Below are positions 17,202-25,987 of a DNA stretch of 64,000 nt, piece by piece. Under the pieces are notes generated by a model. It was given only the letters and a program-made list of their open reading frames with translations. It did not search any database and was not told where the DNA came from. The stretch is from the NCBI RefSeq assembly GCF_003667705.1, contig NZ_CP033019.1, positions 6,014,001 through 6,078,000 on the forward strand, written 5' to 3'. The DNA is from Janthinobacterium agaricidamnosum (GTDB taxonomy: Bacteria > Pseudomonadota > Gammaproteobacteria > Burkholderiales > Burkholderiaceae_D). A program made the translations under genes and the position numbers. Every line of letters starts with the position of its first letter. Within the stretch, counting starts at the first letter, position 1.

Positions 17202-18928
17202 GCAGCAACAAGAACAAGCGTCCCTTGCGTTCGCAAGCGTGGTTTGGCGGCGACGACAAGGACAGTTTCATTCACCGCAGCTGGATGAAGAACCAGGGCT
17301 ATCCCGGCGACGCTTTCGATGGCCGTCCCGTCATCGGCATCTGCAATACCTGGTCCGAACTGACGCCCTGCAATGGCCATTTCCGCGACCTGGCCGAGAT
17401 GGTCAAGCGCGGCGTGCTCGAAGCGGGCGGCTTTCCCGTCGAATTTCCCGTCATGTCGCTGGGCGAGACGAATCTGCGCCCGACGGCCATGCTGTTCCGT
17501 AACCTGGCCAGCATGGATGTGGAAGAATCGATCCGCGCCAACCCCATCGACGGCGTGGTGCTGCTGACGGGCTGCGACAAGACCACTCCCGCGCTGCTGA
17601 TGGGCGCGGCCAGCGTGGACTTGCCCACCATCGTGCTGTCTGGCGGCCCCATGCTGAACGGGAATTACCGGGGCAAGCCGATCGGCTCGGGCACGGACGT
17701 GTGGAAGTTTTCCGAAGACGTGCGCGCCGGGCGCATGACCTCAAACGAATTCAAGCAGGCCGAATCGTGCATGTCGCGCTCCGCCGGCCACTGCATGACC
17801 ATGGGCACGGCATCGACCATGGCCAGCATGGTCGAAGCGCTGGGCGTGACCCTGCCCGGCAACGCGGCCATTCCCGCCGTCGATGCGCGCCGCAAGCTGC
17901 AGGCGCAGCTGACGGGCCGGCGCATCGTCGACATGGTGCATGAAGACCTGAAACTGTCGCAGATCCTCACGCGCGAAGCGTTTGAAAACGCCATCATGGT
18001 CAACGGCGCCATCGGCGGCTCGACCAATGCCGTGATCCACCTGCTGGCCATTGCCGGGCGCATCGGCGTGGACATGCGCCTGGGCGACTGGGACCGCCTG
18101 GGCCGCGACATTCCCTGTTTGCTCAACCTGATGCCGTCGGGCCAGTACCTGATGGAAGATTTTTATTATGCGGGCGGCCTGCCCGTGATCATCCGCGACT
18201 TGCTGGGCAAATTGCATGGCGGGGCGCTCACCGTCACGGGCGCCAGCATGGCCGTCAACGTGGCCGAGGCGGAAAATTTCAATCCCGAAGTGATCACGCC
18301 GCTGGCGCAGCCATTCAAGGACGAGGGCGGCATCGCCGTCCTGCAGGGCAACCTGGCCCCGCGCGGGGCCGTCATCAAGCCCTCGGCCGCGTCGCCCGAG
18401 CTGATGCAGCACCGTGGCCGCGCCGTCGTCTTCAACAGCATCGAGCATTACAAAAAGCGCGTCGACGATCCCGCGCTCGATATCGATGCCAGCTGCGTGA
18501 TGGTGCTGCAAAATTGCGGCCCGCAGGGCTACCCTGGCATGGCTGAAGTGGGCAATATGGGATTGCCGAAAAAACTGCTGGAGCAGGGCGTGCGCGACAT
18601 GGTGCGCATCTCGGACGCGCGCATGAGCGGCACGGCCTACGGCACGGTGGTGCTGCACGTGGCGCCGGAAGCGGCCGTGGGCGGGCCGCTGGCCCTGGTG
18701 CGCGACGGCGACATGATCGAACTGGACGTGGCGGGACGGCGCTTGCACCTCGACGTCGACGAGGCCGAGCTGGCGCGCCGGCGCGCAGAATGGCGCGCCC
18801 CCGAACCGGCCATGAAGGGCGGCTACCAGTCTATGTACATCAAGCACGTGACGCAGGCCGACGAAGGCGCGGACCTCGATTTCCTCGTCGGCTGCCGTGG
18901 TTCGGCCGTTCCGCGCGAGTCACATTGA
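17198..18928 (+). CDS. Aldonate dehydratase, IlvD/Edd family (arabinonate/galactonate type)
   Basis: 576-aa iron-sulfur dehydratase. Cluster ligand candidates are Cys58 (ELTPCN), Cys126 (LTGCDKTTP) and Cys199 (SAGHCMTMGTAST). RSQAWFGGDDKDSFIHRSWMKNQG near the start (conserved in short pieces) and the C-terminal LDFLVGCRGSAVPRESH place it with L-arabinonate dehydratases, known from the rhizobial enzyme to accept D-galactonate and D-fuconate as well. Sitting between dgoK and a KDPGal-type aldolase, galactonate is the most economical substrate. If so, it replaces the unrelated enolase-superfamily DgoD. Start codon overlaps dgoK by 4 nt. Confidence 0.82.
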   Translation: MSSNKNKRPLRSQAWFGGDDKDSFIHRSWMKNQGYPGDAFDGRPVIGICNTWSELTPCNGHFRDLAEMVKRGVLEAGGFPVEFPVMSLGETNLRPTAMLFRNLASMDVEESIRANPIDGVVLLTGCDKTTPALLMGAASVDLPTIVLSGGPMLNGNYRGKPIGSGTDVWKFSEDVRAGRMTSNEFKQAESCMSRSAGHCMTMGTASTMASMVEALGVTLPGNAAIPAVDARRKLQAQLTGRRIVDMVHEDLKLSQILTREAFENAIMVNGAIGGSTNAVIHLLAIAGRIGVDMRLGDWDRLGRDIPCLLNLMPSGQYLMEDFYYAGGLPVIIRDLLGKLHGGALTVTGASMAVNVAEAENFNPEVITPLAQPFKDEGGIAVLQGNLAPRGAVIKPSAASPELMQHRGRAVVFNSIEHYKKRVDDPALDIDASCVMVLQNCGPQGYPGMAEVGNMGLPKKLLEQGVRDMVRISDARMSGTAYGTVVLHVAPEAAVGGPLALVRDGDMIELDVAGRRLHLDVDEAELARRRAEWRAPEPAMKGGYQSMYIKHVTQADEGADLDFLVGCRGSAVPRESH

Positions 18929-19021
18929 TAACGCACGATCAAACCTGCTGCGCGTCTCGGCCACAACTGACTTCCGCTCGCGACGGTTTTATCATGCGTT
19001 ATACAGAGTTAAAGGAAAAAA

Positions 19022-19918
19022 ATGATGGGGACACAGGCCCAATTACTGGTCGATGCGCAGAACTTCCTGGGCGAGGGCGTGCGCTGGTGCGAACGCAGCG
19101 GCCGCGTTTTCTGGACGAATATCGAAGGCTGCCAGCTGCATGCGCTGGTGCTGGCCACGGGGGAGCGCCAGCGCTGGGACATGCCCGAGCGCCTGGCCTG
19201 TTTCGCGCTGACGGACCACGACGACGTGCTGCTGCTGGGACTGGCCTCGCGCCTGGCCTGGTTTGACGCGCGCAGCGGGGCCGTCACGCCCTTGCACACG
19301 GTGGAGGGCGACCTGCCCATGACGCGTCTGAACGATGGCCGCTGCGACCGCCAGGGGCGCTTTGTCTTCGGCACGCTGGATGAACGCCCGTGCCGCGATG
19401 CGATCGCCAGCTTCTATCGCCTCAACCTGGACTTGAGCCTGGAACGGCTGCCGCTGCCGCAGATCGCCATCTCGAACAGCATCTGCTTCAGCGTCGATGG
19501 CACGGCCATGTATTTTTGCGATTCGATGAAGAAGGCGATCTACCGCTGGGATGATTACCTGGGCGGCGACGCCAGCCGGGTACGTGTGTTTGCCGTGCTC
19601 GATCCGGGGCCGGGCGCCGCCGACGGCGCCACCATCGATGCGGATGACCACTTGTGGAGCGCGCAGTGGGGCGCGGGCAGGGTCTTGCGCTTCGCGCCGG
19701 ACGGCAGCGTCGAGCGGGCGATAGCCTTGCCCGTCTCGCAGCCCAGCTGCGTGAGCCTGGGCGGCCCGCAGTACGATGAATTGTTCGTCACCACGGCGCA
19801 GGAAAGCTTGACCCCGGCCCAGCTGGCGGGCGAACCGCTGGCCGGCGGATTGTTTCATGCGCGCCAGGTGGGCGTGCGCGGTTTGCCGGAAGTGCGCTTT
19901 GGCGCCCTGCCGGCCTGA
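19022..19918 (+). CDS. SMP-30/gluconolactonase family sugar lactonase
   Basis: Predicted cytosolic six-bladed propeller lactonase that hydrolyses aldonolactones, 298 aa. Metal-site segments are visible: LGEGVRW (Glu), MTRLNDGRCD (Asn, Asp), ISNSICFS (Asn) and DGATIDADDHLW (Asp). AAAGGAAAAAA precedes the ATG; ATG 19025 is an alternative. It is 93 bp after the dehydratase and 13 bp before the aldolase. It should open galactono- or arabinono-lactone, and since the xyl operon has no xylC of its own, it could also act on xylonolactone. Confidence 0.85.
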   Translation: MMGTQAQLLVDAQNFLGEGVRWCERSGRVFWTNIEGCQLHALVLATGERQRWDMPERLACFALTDHDDVLLLGLASRLAWFDARSGAVTPLHTVEGDLPMTRLNDGRCDRQGRFVFGTLDERPCRDAIASFYRLNLDLSLERLPLPQIAISNSICFSVDGTAMYFCDSMKKAIYRWDDYLGGDASRVRVFAVLDPGPGAADGATIDADDHLWSAQWGAGRVLRFAPDGSVERAIALPVSQPSCVSLGGPQYDELFVTTAQESLTPAQLAGEPLAGGLFHARQVGVRGLPEVRFGALPA

Positions 19919-19931
19919 CAGGAGAGAGCAG

Positions 19932-20588
19932 ATGCAAAAGCACATGGTTTTCAATGGCATCCTCGAGCGGGGCATGGTCGGTATCGTGCGTGCCGACTCG
20001 TCCGATGCGGCGCTGCAGATCGCCGAGGCGTGCATCGCCGGCGGCATCACGGCCCTGGAAGTGGCATTTACCACGCCCGACACCCTGGGCGTGCTGCGCA
20101 CCCTGCGCGAACGCCACGGCCATGACGTGCTGCTGGGCGCGGGCACGGTGCTCGATACGGAGACGGCGCGCGCCGCCATCCTGGCCGGCGCCCAGTTCAT
20201 CATCTCGCCCGGCGTGAACGTGGAGACGATTACGCTGTGCCAGCGCTACCAGGTGCTGTCCATGCCGGGGGCGATGACGCCGACGGAGATCGTCACGGCC
20301 CTGCAGGCGGGCGCCGACATCGTCAAGGTTTTCCCCGCCGAGATGTTCGGCCCCGCCTACATCAAGGCCCTGCGCGCCCCGTTGCCGCAAGCGCCGCTGA
20401 TGCCGACGGGCGGCGTGACGGTGGAGAACCTGCCGGAATGGTTTGCCAGCGGCGCCGTGGCCGTGGGCATCGGCAGCAGCCTGAGTGGCCCGGGCGCCAC
20501 GGGAGATTACGCGGCCGTGACGGCGCGCGCGCAGGCTTTTGTCGCGCAGATGGCGGCCGTGCGTATGGCTAAGAGCCTATCCCAGTAG
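19932..20588 (+). CDS. dgoA: 2-dehydro-3-deoxy-6-phosphogalactonate (KDPGal/KDPG) aldolase
   Basis: Class I aldolase that cleaves KDPGal to pyruvate and glyceraldehyde 3-phosphate, 218 aa. Glu43 (ALEVAF) and the Schiff-base Lys132 (DIVKVFPAE) are in place, with GAGTVLD, SPGVN and PTGGV completing the barrel. The Arg that usually follows the Glu (E-x-x-x-R) is Thr47, as in the EVxFTTP subgroup. GGAGAGAG precedes the ATG. The last five codons and the stop (KSLSQ) lie inside the foldback repeat beginning at 20572, so the C-terminus was probably rewritten by that insertion. Confidence 0.85.
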   Translation: MQKHMVFNGILERGMVGIVRADSSDAALQIAEACIAGGITALEVAFTTPDTLGVLRTLRERHGHDVLLGAGTVLDTETARAAILAGAQFIISPGVNVETITLCQRYQVLSMPGAMTPTEIVTALQAGADIVKVFPAEMFGPAYIKALRAPLPQAPLMPTGGVTVENLPEWFASGAVAVGIGSSLSGPGATGDYAAVTARAQAFVAQMAAVRMAKSLSQ

Positions 20589-20731
20589 ATGAATACATCC
20601 CCTGCTGACGCCCCTCAGGAGCGGGGACTGCGTTGATCGTCGTCGCGTGGCTCGCCACGCGTCCTCCTCACGCCTTGTCCGCGCTCCTGATGCGTTGCCA
20701 GCAGAAGACGCTCCCTACCGGGATAGGCTCT
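20572..20731. repeat. 160-bp nested foldback (MITE-like) element
   Basis: Perfect 12-bp terminal inverted repeats, AGAGCCTATCCC and GGGATAGGCTCT, bound the element. Inside, further matching arms occur in the mirrored order: CTGCTG/CAGCAG, TCAGGAGCG/CGCTCCTGA, and a central CGCGTGGC-TC-GCCACGCG hairpin at 20644-20661. TAA flanks GAGCC/GGCTC on both sides, possibly a target duplication. It has no coding capacity. It overlaps the end of dgoA and fills most of the gap before the CoA-binding protein gene. Copy number elsewhere is unknown. Confidence 0.7.
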
Positions 20732-20812
20732 AAGTCTTCTGGCTAGCTCCCGGCGGGACGGGAATCTGCTACGCTAGGCGGGCAATGTCGCACGCTTAAC
20801 CACGACCAGAAT

Positions 20813-21235
20813 ATGCCCAACATCGCCCGCATCCTGCAAGACAGCCGCATCATCGCCATCGTCGGCATGTCCGACAAGCCCGAACGCGCCAGCCACGAAG
20901 TGGCCGATTACCTGCTGCGGCAGGGCTACCGCGTGTTGCCCGTCAATCCGGCCCTGGCCGGGCGCGACGTGCTGGGCCAGCGCGCTTATGCCACCTTGAC
21001 GCAGGCTGCGGCTGCCGTCGCGCCGGCGCGCATCGACATCGTCGACTGCTTCCGCAAGCCGGCAGATATCCTGCCCATCGCCGAGGAAGCCATCGCCGTC
21101 AAGGCGGGCTGCCTGTGGCTGCAGCTCGACGTCGTCAATGAAGAGGCGGCGCAGCTGGCGCGGGCGGCGGGCCTGGACGTGGTGATGGACCACTGCACAA
21201 AAATCGAGCACCGCAAGCTGGCGGTGGCGGCATGA
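20813..21235 (+). CDS. CoA-binding (Rossmann) domain protein, YccU type
   Basis: 140-aa single-domain protein with the CoA_binding_2 fold. Landmarks are IIAIVGMSDKPERASHEVADYL, read as IVGMSDKPERAS (residues 16-27), GYRVLPVNP, VDCFRKP, CLWLQLDVVNEEAAQLA and the terminal MDHCTKIEH. The exact role is unknown in most bacteria. It is immediately upstream of, and overlaps by 4 nt, the polyphosphate kinase gene, suggesting co-expression. Confidence 0.85.
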   Translation: MPNIARILQDSRIIAIVGMSDKPERASHEVADYLLRQGYRVLPVNPALAGRDVLGQRAYATLTQAAAAVAPARIDIVDCFRKPADILPIAEEAIAVKAGCLWLQLDVVNEEAAQLARAAGLDVVMDHCTKIEHRKLAVAA

Positions 21236-22074
21236 AGGCGCGCACGCAATTCCGGGCCGGCAAAGGTTTTGATCTGAACGAGGAATTCGCCGGCAAGCGC
21301 CTGCTGGGCGCGGCCACCAAGGCGGCCAACAAGAAGCTGACCCCAGCCCAGTGCAAGGCCCTGGACCGCGAGGAAACCGTGGCGTTGACGGCGCAGATCG
21401 CCGAGTGCCAGAGCATGCTGTACGCGCAGCACAAGAAGAAGGTGCTGCTGGTCCTGCAGGGCATGGACACCTCGGGCAAGGATGGCACGGTGAAGGCCAT
21501 CTTCAGCAATATCAACCCGATGGGCATCCGCGCCGTGGCGTTCAAGGGCCCCACCGATATCGAACTGGCGCACGATTACCTGTGGCGCGTGCACCAGCAC
21601 GTGCCGGTGAAGGGCGAGATCGCCATCTTCAACCGCAGCCATTACGAGGATGTGCTGATCACGCGCGTGCAGGACATGATCGACAAGGCCGAATGCCAGC
21701 GCCGCTACGCGCAGATCCGCGACTTCGAGCGCATGCTGAGCGAGACGGGCACCGTCATCCTGAAAGTCTTCCTGCATATTTCGAAGGACGAGCAACGGGG
21801 ACGGCTGCAGGAGCGGCTCGACGATCCCGACCGCCAGTGGAAGTTCGATCCCAACGATATCGCCCAGCGCAAGAAGTGGGATGGCTACCAGCGCGCGTAT
21901 GAAACGGCAATCCGCGAGACCGATGCCGATCACGCGCCGTGGTACGTGGTGCCATCGAATTCCAAGACGCAGCGCAACCTGGTGGTGGCCTCGCTGCTGC
22001 TGGAAACGCTGCAGGCCATGAAGCTCGAATACCCGGCGCCGGACCCGAAACTGTCGTCTTTCAAGGTCGAGTAG
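21232..22074 (+). CDS. Polyphosphate kinase 2 family protein
   Basis: Nucleotide phosphorylation with polyphosphate as donor. 280 aa with Walker A GMDTSGKDG (residues 77-85), the lid-region DRQWKFDPND and the FNRSHYEDVL Walker-B region (133-142). The single PPK2 domain with a short N-terminal extension resembles the class that phosphorylates nucleoside mono- or diphosphates. Which nucleotide is used cannot be read from sequence by eye. The ATG overlaps the previous stop as ATGA. Confidence 0.87.
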   Translation: MKARTQFRAGKGFDLNEEFAGKRLLGAATKAANKKLTPAQCKALDREETVALTAQIAECQSMLYAQHKKKVLLVLQGMDTSGKDGTVKAIFSNINPMGIRAVAFKGPTDIELAHDYLWRVHQHVPVKGEIAIFNRSHYEDVLITRVQDMIDKAECQRRYAQIRDFERMLSETGTVILKVFLHISKDEQRGRLQERLDDPDRQWKFDPNDIAQRKKWDGYQRAYETAIRETDADHAPWYVVPSNSKTQRNLVVASLLLETLQAMKLEYPAPDPKLSSFKVE

Positions 22075-22154
22075 TTCCGCCCATCGCCTGCGGAATCGGC
22101 CGCGCTGTGGCATAGTATCCCTCGTCGATAATTCAAACCAGACCGGAGATCCAT

Positions 22155-23609
22155 ATGCTGCAGTTGAAAGATCCTACCTTGTTGCGTCACCAGGCTTACG
22201 TGAATGGAGCCTGGGCGGATGCCGATGGTGGCCAGACGATTAATGTGAGCAATCCCGCCACCGGCGAGCATATCGGCACGGTGCCCCTGATGGGCGCAGC
22301 CGAGACGCGCCGCGCCATCGAGGCGGCCAATGCCGCCTGGCCCGCCTGGCGCAAGAAGACGGCCAAGGAGCGCGCGGCCGTGCTGCGCCGCTGGCATGAC
22401 CTGATCCTGGAAAACGCCGACGACCTGGCGCTGATCATGACCACCGAGCAGGGCAAGCCCTTGCCGGAAGCGAAGGGCGAAGTGCAGTTCGGCGCCTCGT
22501 TCATCGAGTGGTTTGCCGAAGAAGGCAAGCGCGTTGCAGGCGATACCCTGCAATCGCCGTGGCCGGACCGCCGCCTGGTCATCACCAAGGAGCCGATCGG
22601 CGTGTGCGCCGCCATCACGCCGTGGAATTTCCCCGCCGCCATGATCACCCGCAAGGTCGGCCCGGCCCTGGCCGCCGGCTGCCCGATGGTCCTCAAACCG
22701 GCCGAGGCAACGCCGTTTTCCGCGCTGGCGTTGGCCGTGCTGGCCGAGCGCGCGGGCGTGCCGGCGGGCGTGTTCAGCATCGTCACGGGCGCGCCGAAAG
22801 ACATCGGCGGCGAAATGACATCGAACCCCATCGTGCGCAAGCTGACGTTTACGGGCTCGACCCAGGTGGGCCGTTTGCTGGCGGAACAGTGCGCGCCGAC
22901 GATCAAGAAACTGTCGCTGGAACTGGGCGGCAATGCGCCGTTCATCGTCTTCGACGACGCCGACCTGGATGCGGCCGTGGAAGGCGCCATCGCCTCGAAA
23001 TACCGCAACGCGGGCCAGACCTGCGTGTGCGCCAACCGCCTGTACGTGCAGGACAGCGTGTATGACGCGTTTGCCGACAAGCTGGTGGCTGCTGTGGCCA
23101 AGCTGAAAGTCGGCAATGGCATCGAGGCGGGCGTCACGCAAGGCCCGCTGATCGATGCGAAGGCCGTCGCCAAGGTGGAAGAGCACGTGGCCGACGCGCT
23201 GGGCAAGGGCGGCCGCCTGCTGGCCGGCGGCAAGCGCCATGCGCTGGGCAACGGCTTCTTCGAGCCGACCATCATCGCCGACGTGACGAACGACATGCGC
23301 GTGGCCACCGAGGAAACCTTCGGCCCGCTGGCGCCCCTGTTCCGCTTCAAGACGGACGATGAAGTCATCGCCCTGGCCAACAACACGGAATTCGGCCTGG
23401 CCGCCTACTTCTATTCGCGCGACATCGGCCGCATCTGGCGCGTGGCAGAAGGCCTGGAAACGGGCATGGTCGGCGTCAACACGGGCCTGATCTCGAACGA
23501 GATCGCCCCCTTCGGCGGCGTCAAGCAATCGGGCCTGGGCCGTGAAGGATCGACCTACGGTATCGAAGACTACCTCGTGATCAAGTACATCTGCATGGGC
23601 GGCATCTAA
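22155..23609 (+). CDS. gabD: NAD(P)-dependent succinate-semialdehyde dehydrogenase type ALDH
   Basis: 484-aa aldehyde dehydrogenase. Catalytic residues are Asn158 (TPWNFPAAM), Glu256 (LELGGNAPF) and Cys290 (NAGQTCVCANR), and the C-terminal GVKQSGLGREG is as in GabD. The family includes 2-oxoglutarate-semialdehyde dehydrogenases of pentose oxidation, so it could perform the last Weimberg step, for which the xyl operon has no gene. However, it is 6 kb away and not co-transcribed with it. It stands alone, 80 bp after PPK2 and converging with the esterase gene 6 bp away. Confidence 0.85.
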   Translation: MLQLKDPTLLRHQAYVNGAWADADGGQTINVSNPATGEHIGTVPLMGAAETRRAIEAANAAWPAWRKKTAKERAAVLRRWHDLILENADDLALIMTTEQGKPLPEAKGEVQFGASFIEWFAEEGKRVAGDTLQSPWPDRRLVITKEPIGVCAAITPWNFPAAMITRKVGPALAAGCPMVLKPAEATPFSALALAVLAERAGVPAGVFSIVTGAPKDIGGEMTSNPIVRKLTFTGSTQVGRLLAEQCAPTIKKLSLELGGNAPFIVFDDADLDAAVEGAIASKYRNAGQTCVCANRLYVQDSVYDAFADKLVAAVAKLKVGNGIEAGVTQGPLIDAKAVAKVEEHVADALGKGGRLLAGGKRHALGNGFFEPTIIADVTNDMRVATEETFGPLAPLFRFKTDDEVIALANNTEFGLAAYFYSRDIGRIWRVAEGLETGMVGVNTGLISNEIAPFGGVKQSGLGREGSTYGIEDYLVIKYICMGGI

Positions 23610-23615
23610 GGCCGC

Positions 23616-24743
23616 TTAACGCGAGCCGCGGCGCGCGGCGAGGCGGTCCAGCATGCCCTTGACCGCTTCCATCTGCGTGCCGCTCTTGCGGTAGAAATCC
23701 GGATCGATCGGGTTGATGCTGGTGTAGCCCCAGAAATCCCAGCAGCCTTTCGGGTTGTACGGATAGACGGGGCTCGGTTCGGCCTGCGGATACAGCACGA
23801 TGATCTTGTTGGCGTCCGCCACCTGGTTGTAGCCGGTGCTGGTATAGAAACGGTCGCCGATCGCCTGCGTCGTTTGCAGGCAGCCGTGGAACACCACGTG
23901 CACGCGGCAGCTCTCGCTGTCGCACGCTTTCGGGATGTAGGCATAGCCCGTATTGTTCATGCTCGAATACGCGTTCTGGATGAAGCTGCGCTGGTTGAAG
24001 GCGATCAGCTTGCCCGTCAGGGTGGTCGCCGACGGTTGCAGGTCCGGGTACAGGTGCTGCAGGATGTCGCGCGCCTGGACGTAGTCGCAGTCGTTGATGA
24101 ACGGCGACTCCGTCACGGCGCACGGCTTGTCCTGATTGCTGTCGGTCAGGATGGCGTGGCCCGCGCCTAGCGTGTCGACGAAGCGGATCTGCGCCGCTGG
24201 CGTGCCTGCCAGTTGATAGAATTTCCCCACCTGTTCCACCACCGGCCGCGTCACGGTCTGGTCTTTCGTTCCGCTGAACAGATACACGCGCTGGCGTTTC
24301 AGGTTGGCCGTGTCATCGATGAGACGTTCGCGCGCAAAATCGTTCGCCGCGCGCAGCAATTCGCTGGCGACGGGCGGCGCCACTTGCGCGCTGCCCGGAT
24401 TCATGCAGGTGGTCAGGGCATTCGTCAGGTAGGGAATATACGGGAAGCGGCCCGGCTGGCCCGAGCAGAAATACGGGCCGCCCGCGATGATGCCGGCGCC
24501 GGCGACGGTGGCCGAGTAGGCGACGGCAAACTGCGCCGCCATGAAGCCGCCCGAAGACAGACCGGACACCGTGGTCTGGCTCAGATCGGCCTGGTAGGCG
24601 GGCAGGGCGGGGGCGTCCTTGGTCGCGGCGGGCTTGACGGCTGCTTTTGCGGCAGTGGCGGCGTGCGTGCTGGCTGGCGCCAGGATGAGCAGGCTGGCGG
24701 CGAGCAGGGCGGTGGGTAATGCGGTCAGGTGCGGGTAGGGCAT
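23616..24743 (-). CDS. Secreted PHB depolymerase family esterase
   Basis: 375 aa. An N-terminal hydrophobic signal region (about residues 8-29, ending STHA) predicts export. The lipase box GLSSG at 61-65 puts the nucleophile at Ser63, followed by GFMAAQFAVAYS. HVVFHGCLQT and NPKGCWDFWGY are typical of extracellular poly(3-hydroxybutyrate) depolymerase-like esterases, and several Cys suggest periplasmic or secreted disulfides. ATG 24743 is chosen for its GTGGAG Shine-Dalgarno; a longer in-frame extension upstream has none. A second PHB-type esterase of a different subfamily lies at 36124. Confidence 0.8.
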   Translation of the reverse strand: MPYPHLTALPTALLAASLLILAPASTHAATAAKAAVKPAATKDAPALPAYQADLSQTTVSGLSSGGFMAAQFAVAYSATVAGAGIIAGGPYFCSGQPGRFPYIPYLTNALTTCMNPGSAQVAPPVASELLRAANDFARERLIDDTANLKRQRVYLFSGTKDQTVTRPVVEQVGKFYQLAGTPAAQIRFVDTLGAGHAILTDSNQDKPCAVTESPFINDCDYVQARDILQHLYPDLQPSATTLTGKLIAFNQRSFIQNAYSSMNNTGYAYIPKACDSESCRVHVVFHGCLQTTQAIGDRFYTSTGYNQVADANKIIVLYPQAEPSPVYPYNPKGCWDFWGYTSINPIDPDFYRKSGTQMEAVKGMLDRLAARRGSR

Positions 24744-24917
24744 GGCAACTCCACAAGGCAGGGACAGGAAGGCCGAGCATAGGTAAAAAAACTGTGCGCT
24801 GGGCAAGTACTGCACCGTCGTTGATGTCGCTCAAGCTATCGCTGTTGTTGTCCGTCTTGTACGCGCGCGCGGCGTTTGACATAGAATGGTTTTTTTCGTT
24901 CAACCATGGTGCCCCTC

Positions 24918-25511
24918 ATGTCCAAGACCCTTGCCCAGCTGTTTGCGCTCATCACCCTTGCCGCCGGCGCCAGCCTGGCCATGCCGGCCCATGCCGCCGA
25001 AACCGCGCCAGCTGCCATAGCTCCGGCCGCCTGCCCCGCCATCCTCAAGCAGACCTTCAACCGCCTGCAGGATGAAGCGCCGCAAAACCTGTGCCAGTAC
25101 GCAGGCAAGGTCGTGCTGGTGGTCAATACGGCCAGTTATTGCGGTTTTACCAATCAATATGAAGGGCTTGAGGCGCTGTACGCCAAGTACGGCAGCAAGG
25201 GCCTGGTGGTGCTGGGTTTCCCGTCGAACGATTTCGGCAAGCAGGAGCCGGGCAACAGCAAGGAAATCGCCGATTTCTGCTACAACACCTATGGCGTGAA
25301 GTTCCCCATGTTTTCGAAGTCCGTCGTCTCCGGCCCCAATCCGAACCCGCTGTATGTGGACCTGATCAAGCAGACGGGCAAGACCCCGGCCTGGAATTTC
25401 CACAAATACCTGATCGACCGCCACGGTAAAGTGGTGGAAAGCTTCCCCAGCAAGGTGACGCCGGACGACAAGAAACTCGTTGGCGCGGTGGAAAAAGCGC
25501 TGGCGATGTAA
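24918..25511 (+). CDS. Periplasmic glutathione peroxidase
   Basis: Thiol peroxidase, 197 aa. Residues 1-27 look like a signal peptide (MSKTLAQLFALITLAAG...AHA), so it probably acts outside the cytosol. Cys75 in NTASYCGFTNQYEGL is the peroxidatic residue, a cysteine rather than selenocysteine. LGFPSNDFGKQEPG supplies the conserved Gln, and PAWNFHKYLID the Trp-Asn pair. ATG 24906 would add four residues. A clean terminator follows at 25525. Confidence 0.88.
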   Translation: MSKTLAQLFALITLAAGASLAMPAHAAETAPAAIAPAACPAILKQTFNRLQDEAPQNLCQYAGKVVLVVNTASYCGFTNQYEGLEALYAKYGSKGLVVLGFPSNDFGKQEPGNSKEIADFCYNTYGVKFPMFSKSVVSGPNPNPLYVDLIKQTGKTPAWNFHKYLIDRHGKVVESFPSKVTPDDKKLVGAVEKALAM

Positions 25512-25524
25512 GTTGCCGACACCC

Positions 25525-25553
25525 AAGCAGGCTGGAACGCCTGCTTTTTTTTT
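25525..25553 (+). terminator. Rho-independent terminator after glutathione peroxidase
   Basis: AAGCAGGC and GCCTGCTT form a perfect 8-bp stem around TGGAAC, running into a stretch of nine T residues. It begins 14 bp after the stop codon. Confidence 0.93.
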
Positions 25554-25627
25554 AATGCCGTGCTTGTCGTCTTACCATCATTATCCTAAGCTGGTTGTTC
25601 GCGTTTGTCACAACAAAGGAGATCATC

Positions 25628-25987
25628 ATGGCATATGTCGATGGATTTGTGGTGCCCGTACCGAAAGCCAAGCTCGATGCTTACCTGGCCATGTCGCGCA
25701 GTTGCGGCGCCGTCTGGCGCGAATATGGCGCGCTGGAATTTCGCGAGTGCGTGGGTGACGATGTCAAGCCGGGCAAGCTGACTTCGTTCCCGCAGGCGGT
25801 GGACTTACAGGATGGCGAAGTGGTGGTGTTTTCATGGATTGTGTATGAGTCGCGCGCCAAGCGCGATGAAATCAACGACAAGGTCATGAAAGACCCGCGC
25901 CTGGCCGAGATGATGGACCCGGCCAAGCTGCCGTTCGATGGCAAGCGGATGATCTACGGCGGTTACGAGATGCGTGTCGATCTTTAA
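25628..25987 (+). CDS. DUF1428 family protein (YbaA-like)
   Basis: 119-aa cytosolic protein. MAYVDGFVVPVPKAK at the N-terminus, WREYGALEFRECVGDD, and the terminal FDGKRMIYGGYEMRVDL region (FDGKRMIYGG) are signatures of DUF1428, a dimeric ferredoxin-like barrel of unknown function. AGGAGATC precedes the ATG. It converges with pabB, overlapping its 3' end by 4 nt. Confidence 0.87.
   Translation: MAYVDGFVVPVPKAKLDAYLAMSRSCGAVWREYGALEFRECVGDDVKPGKLTSFPQAVDLQDGEVVVFSWIVYESRAKRDEINDKVMKDPRLAEMMDPAKLPFDGKRMIYGGYEMRVDL

Noticed and set aside
24744..24815. N-terminal extension of the secreted esterase up to 24815
   Set aside because: It would place a second hydrophobic stretch before the signal peptide and lacks a ribosome-binding site; ATG 24743 has GTGGAG.
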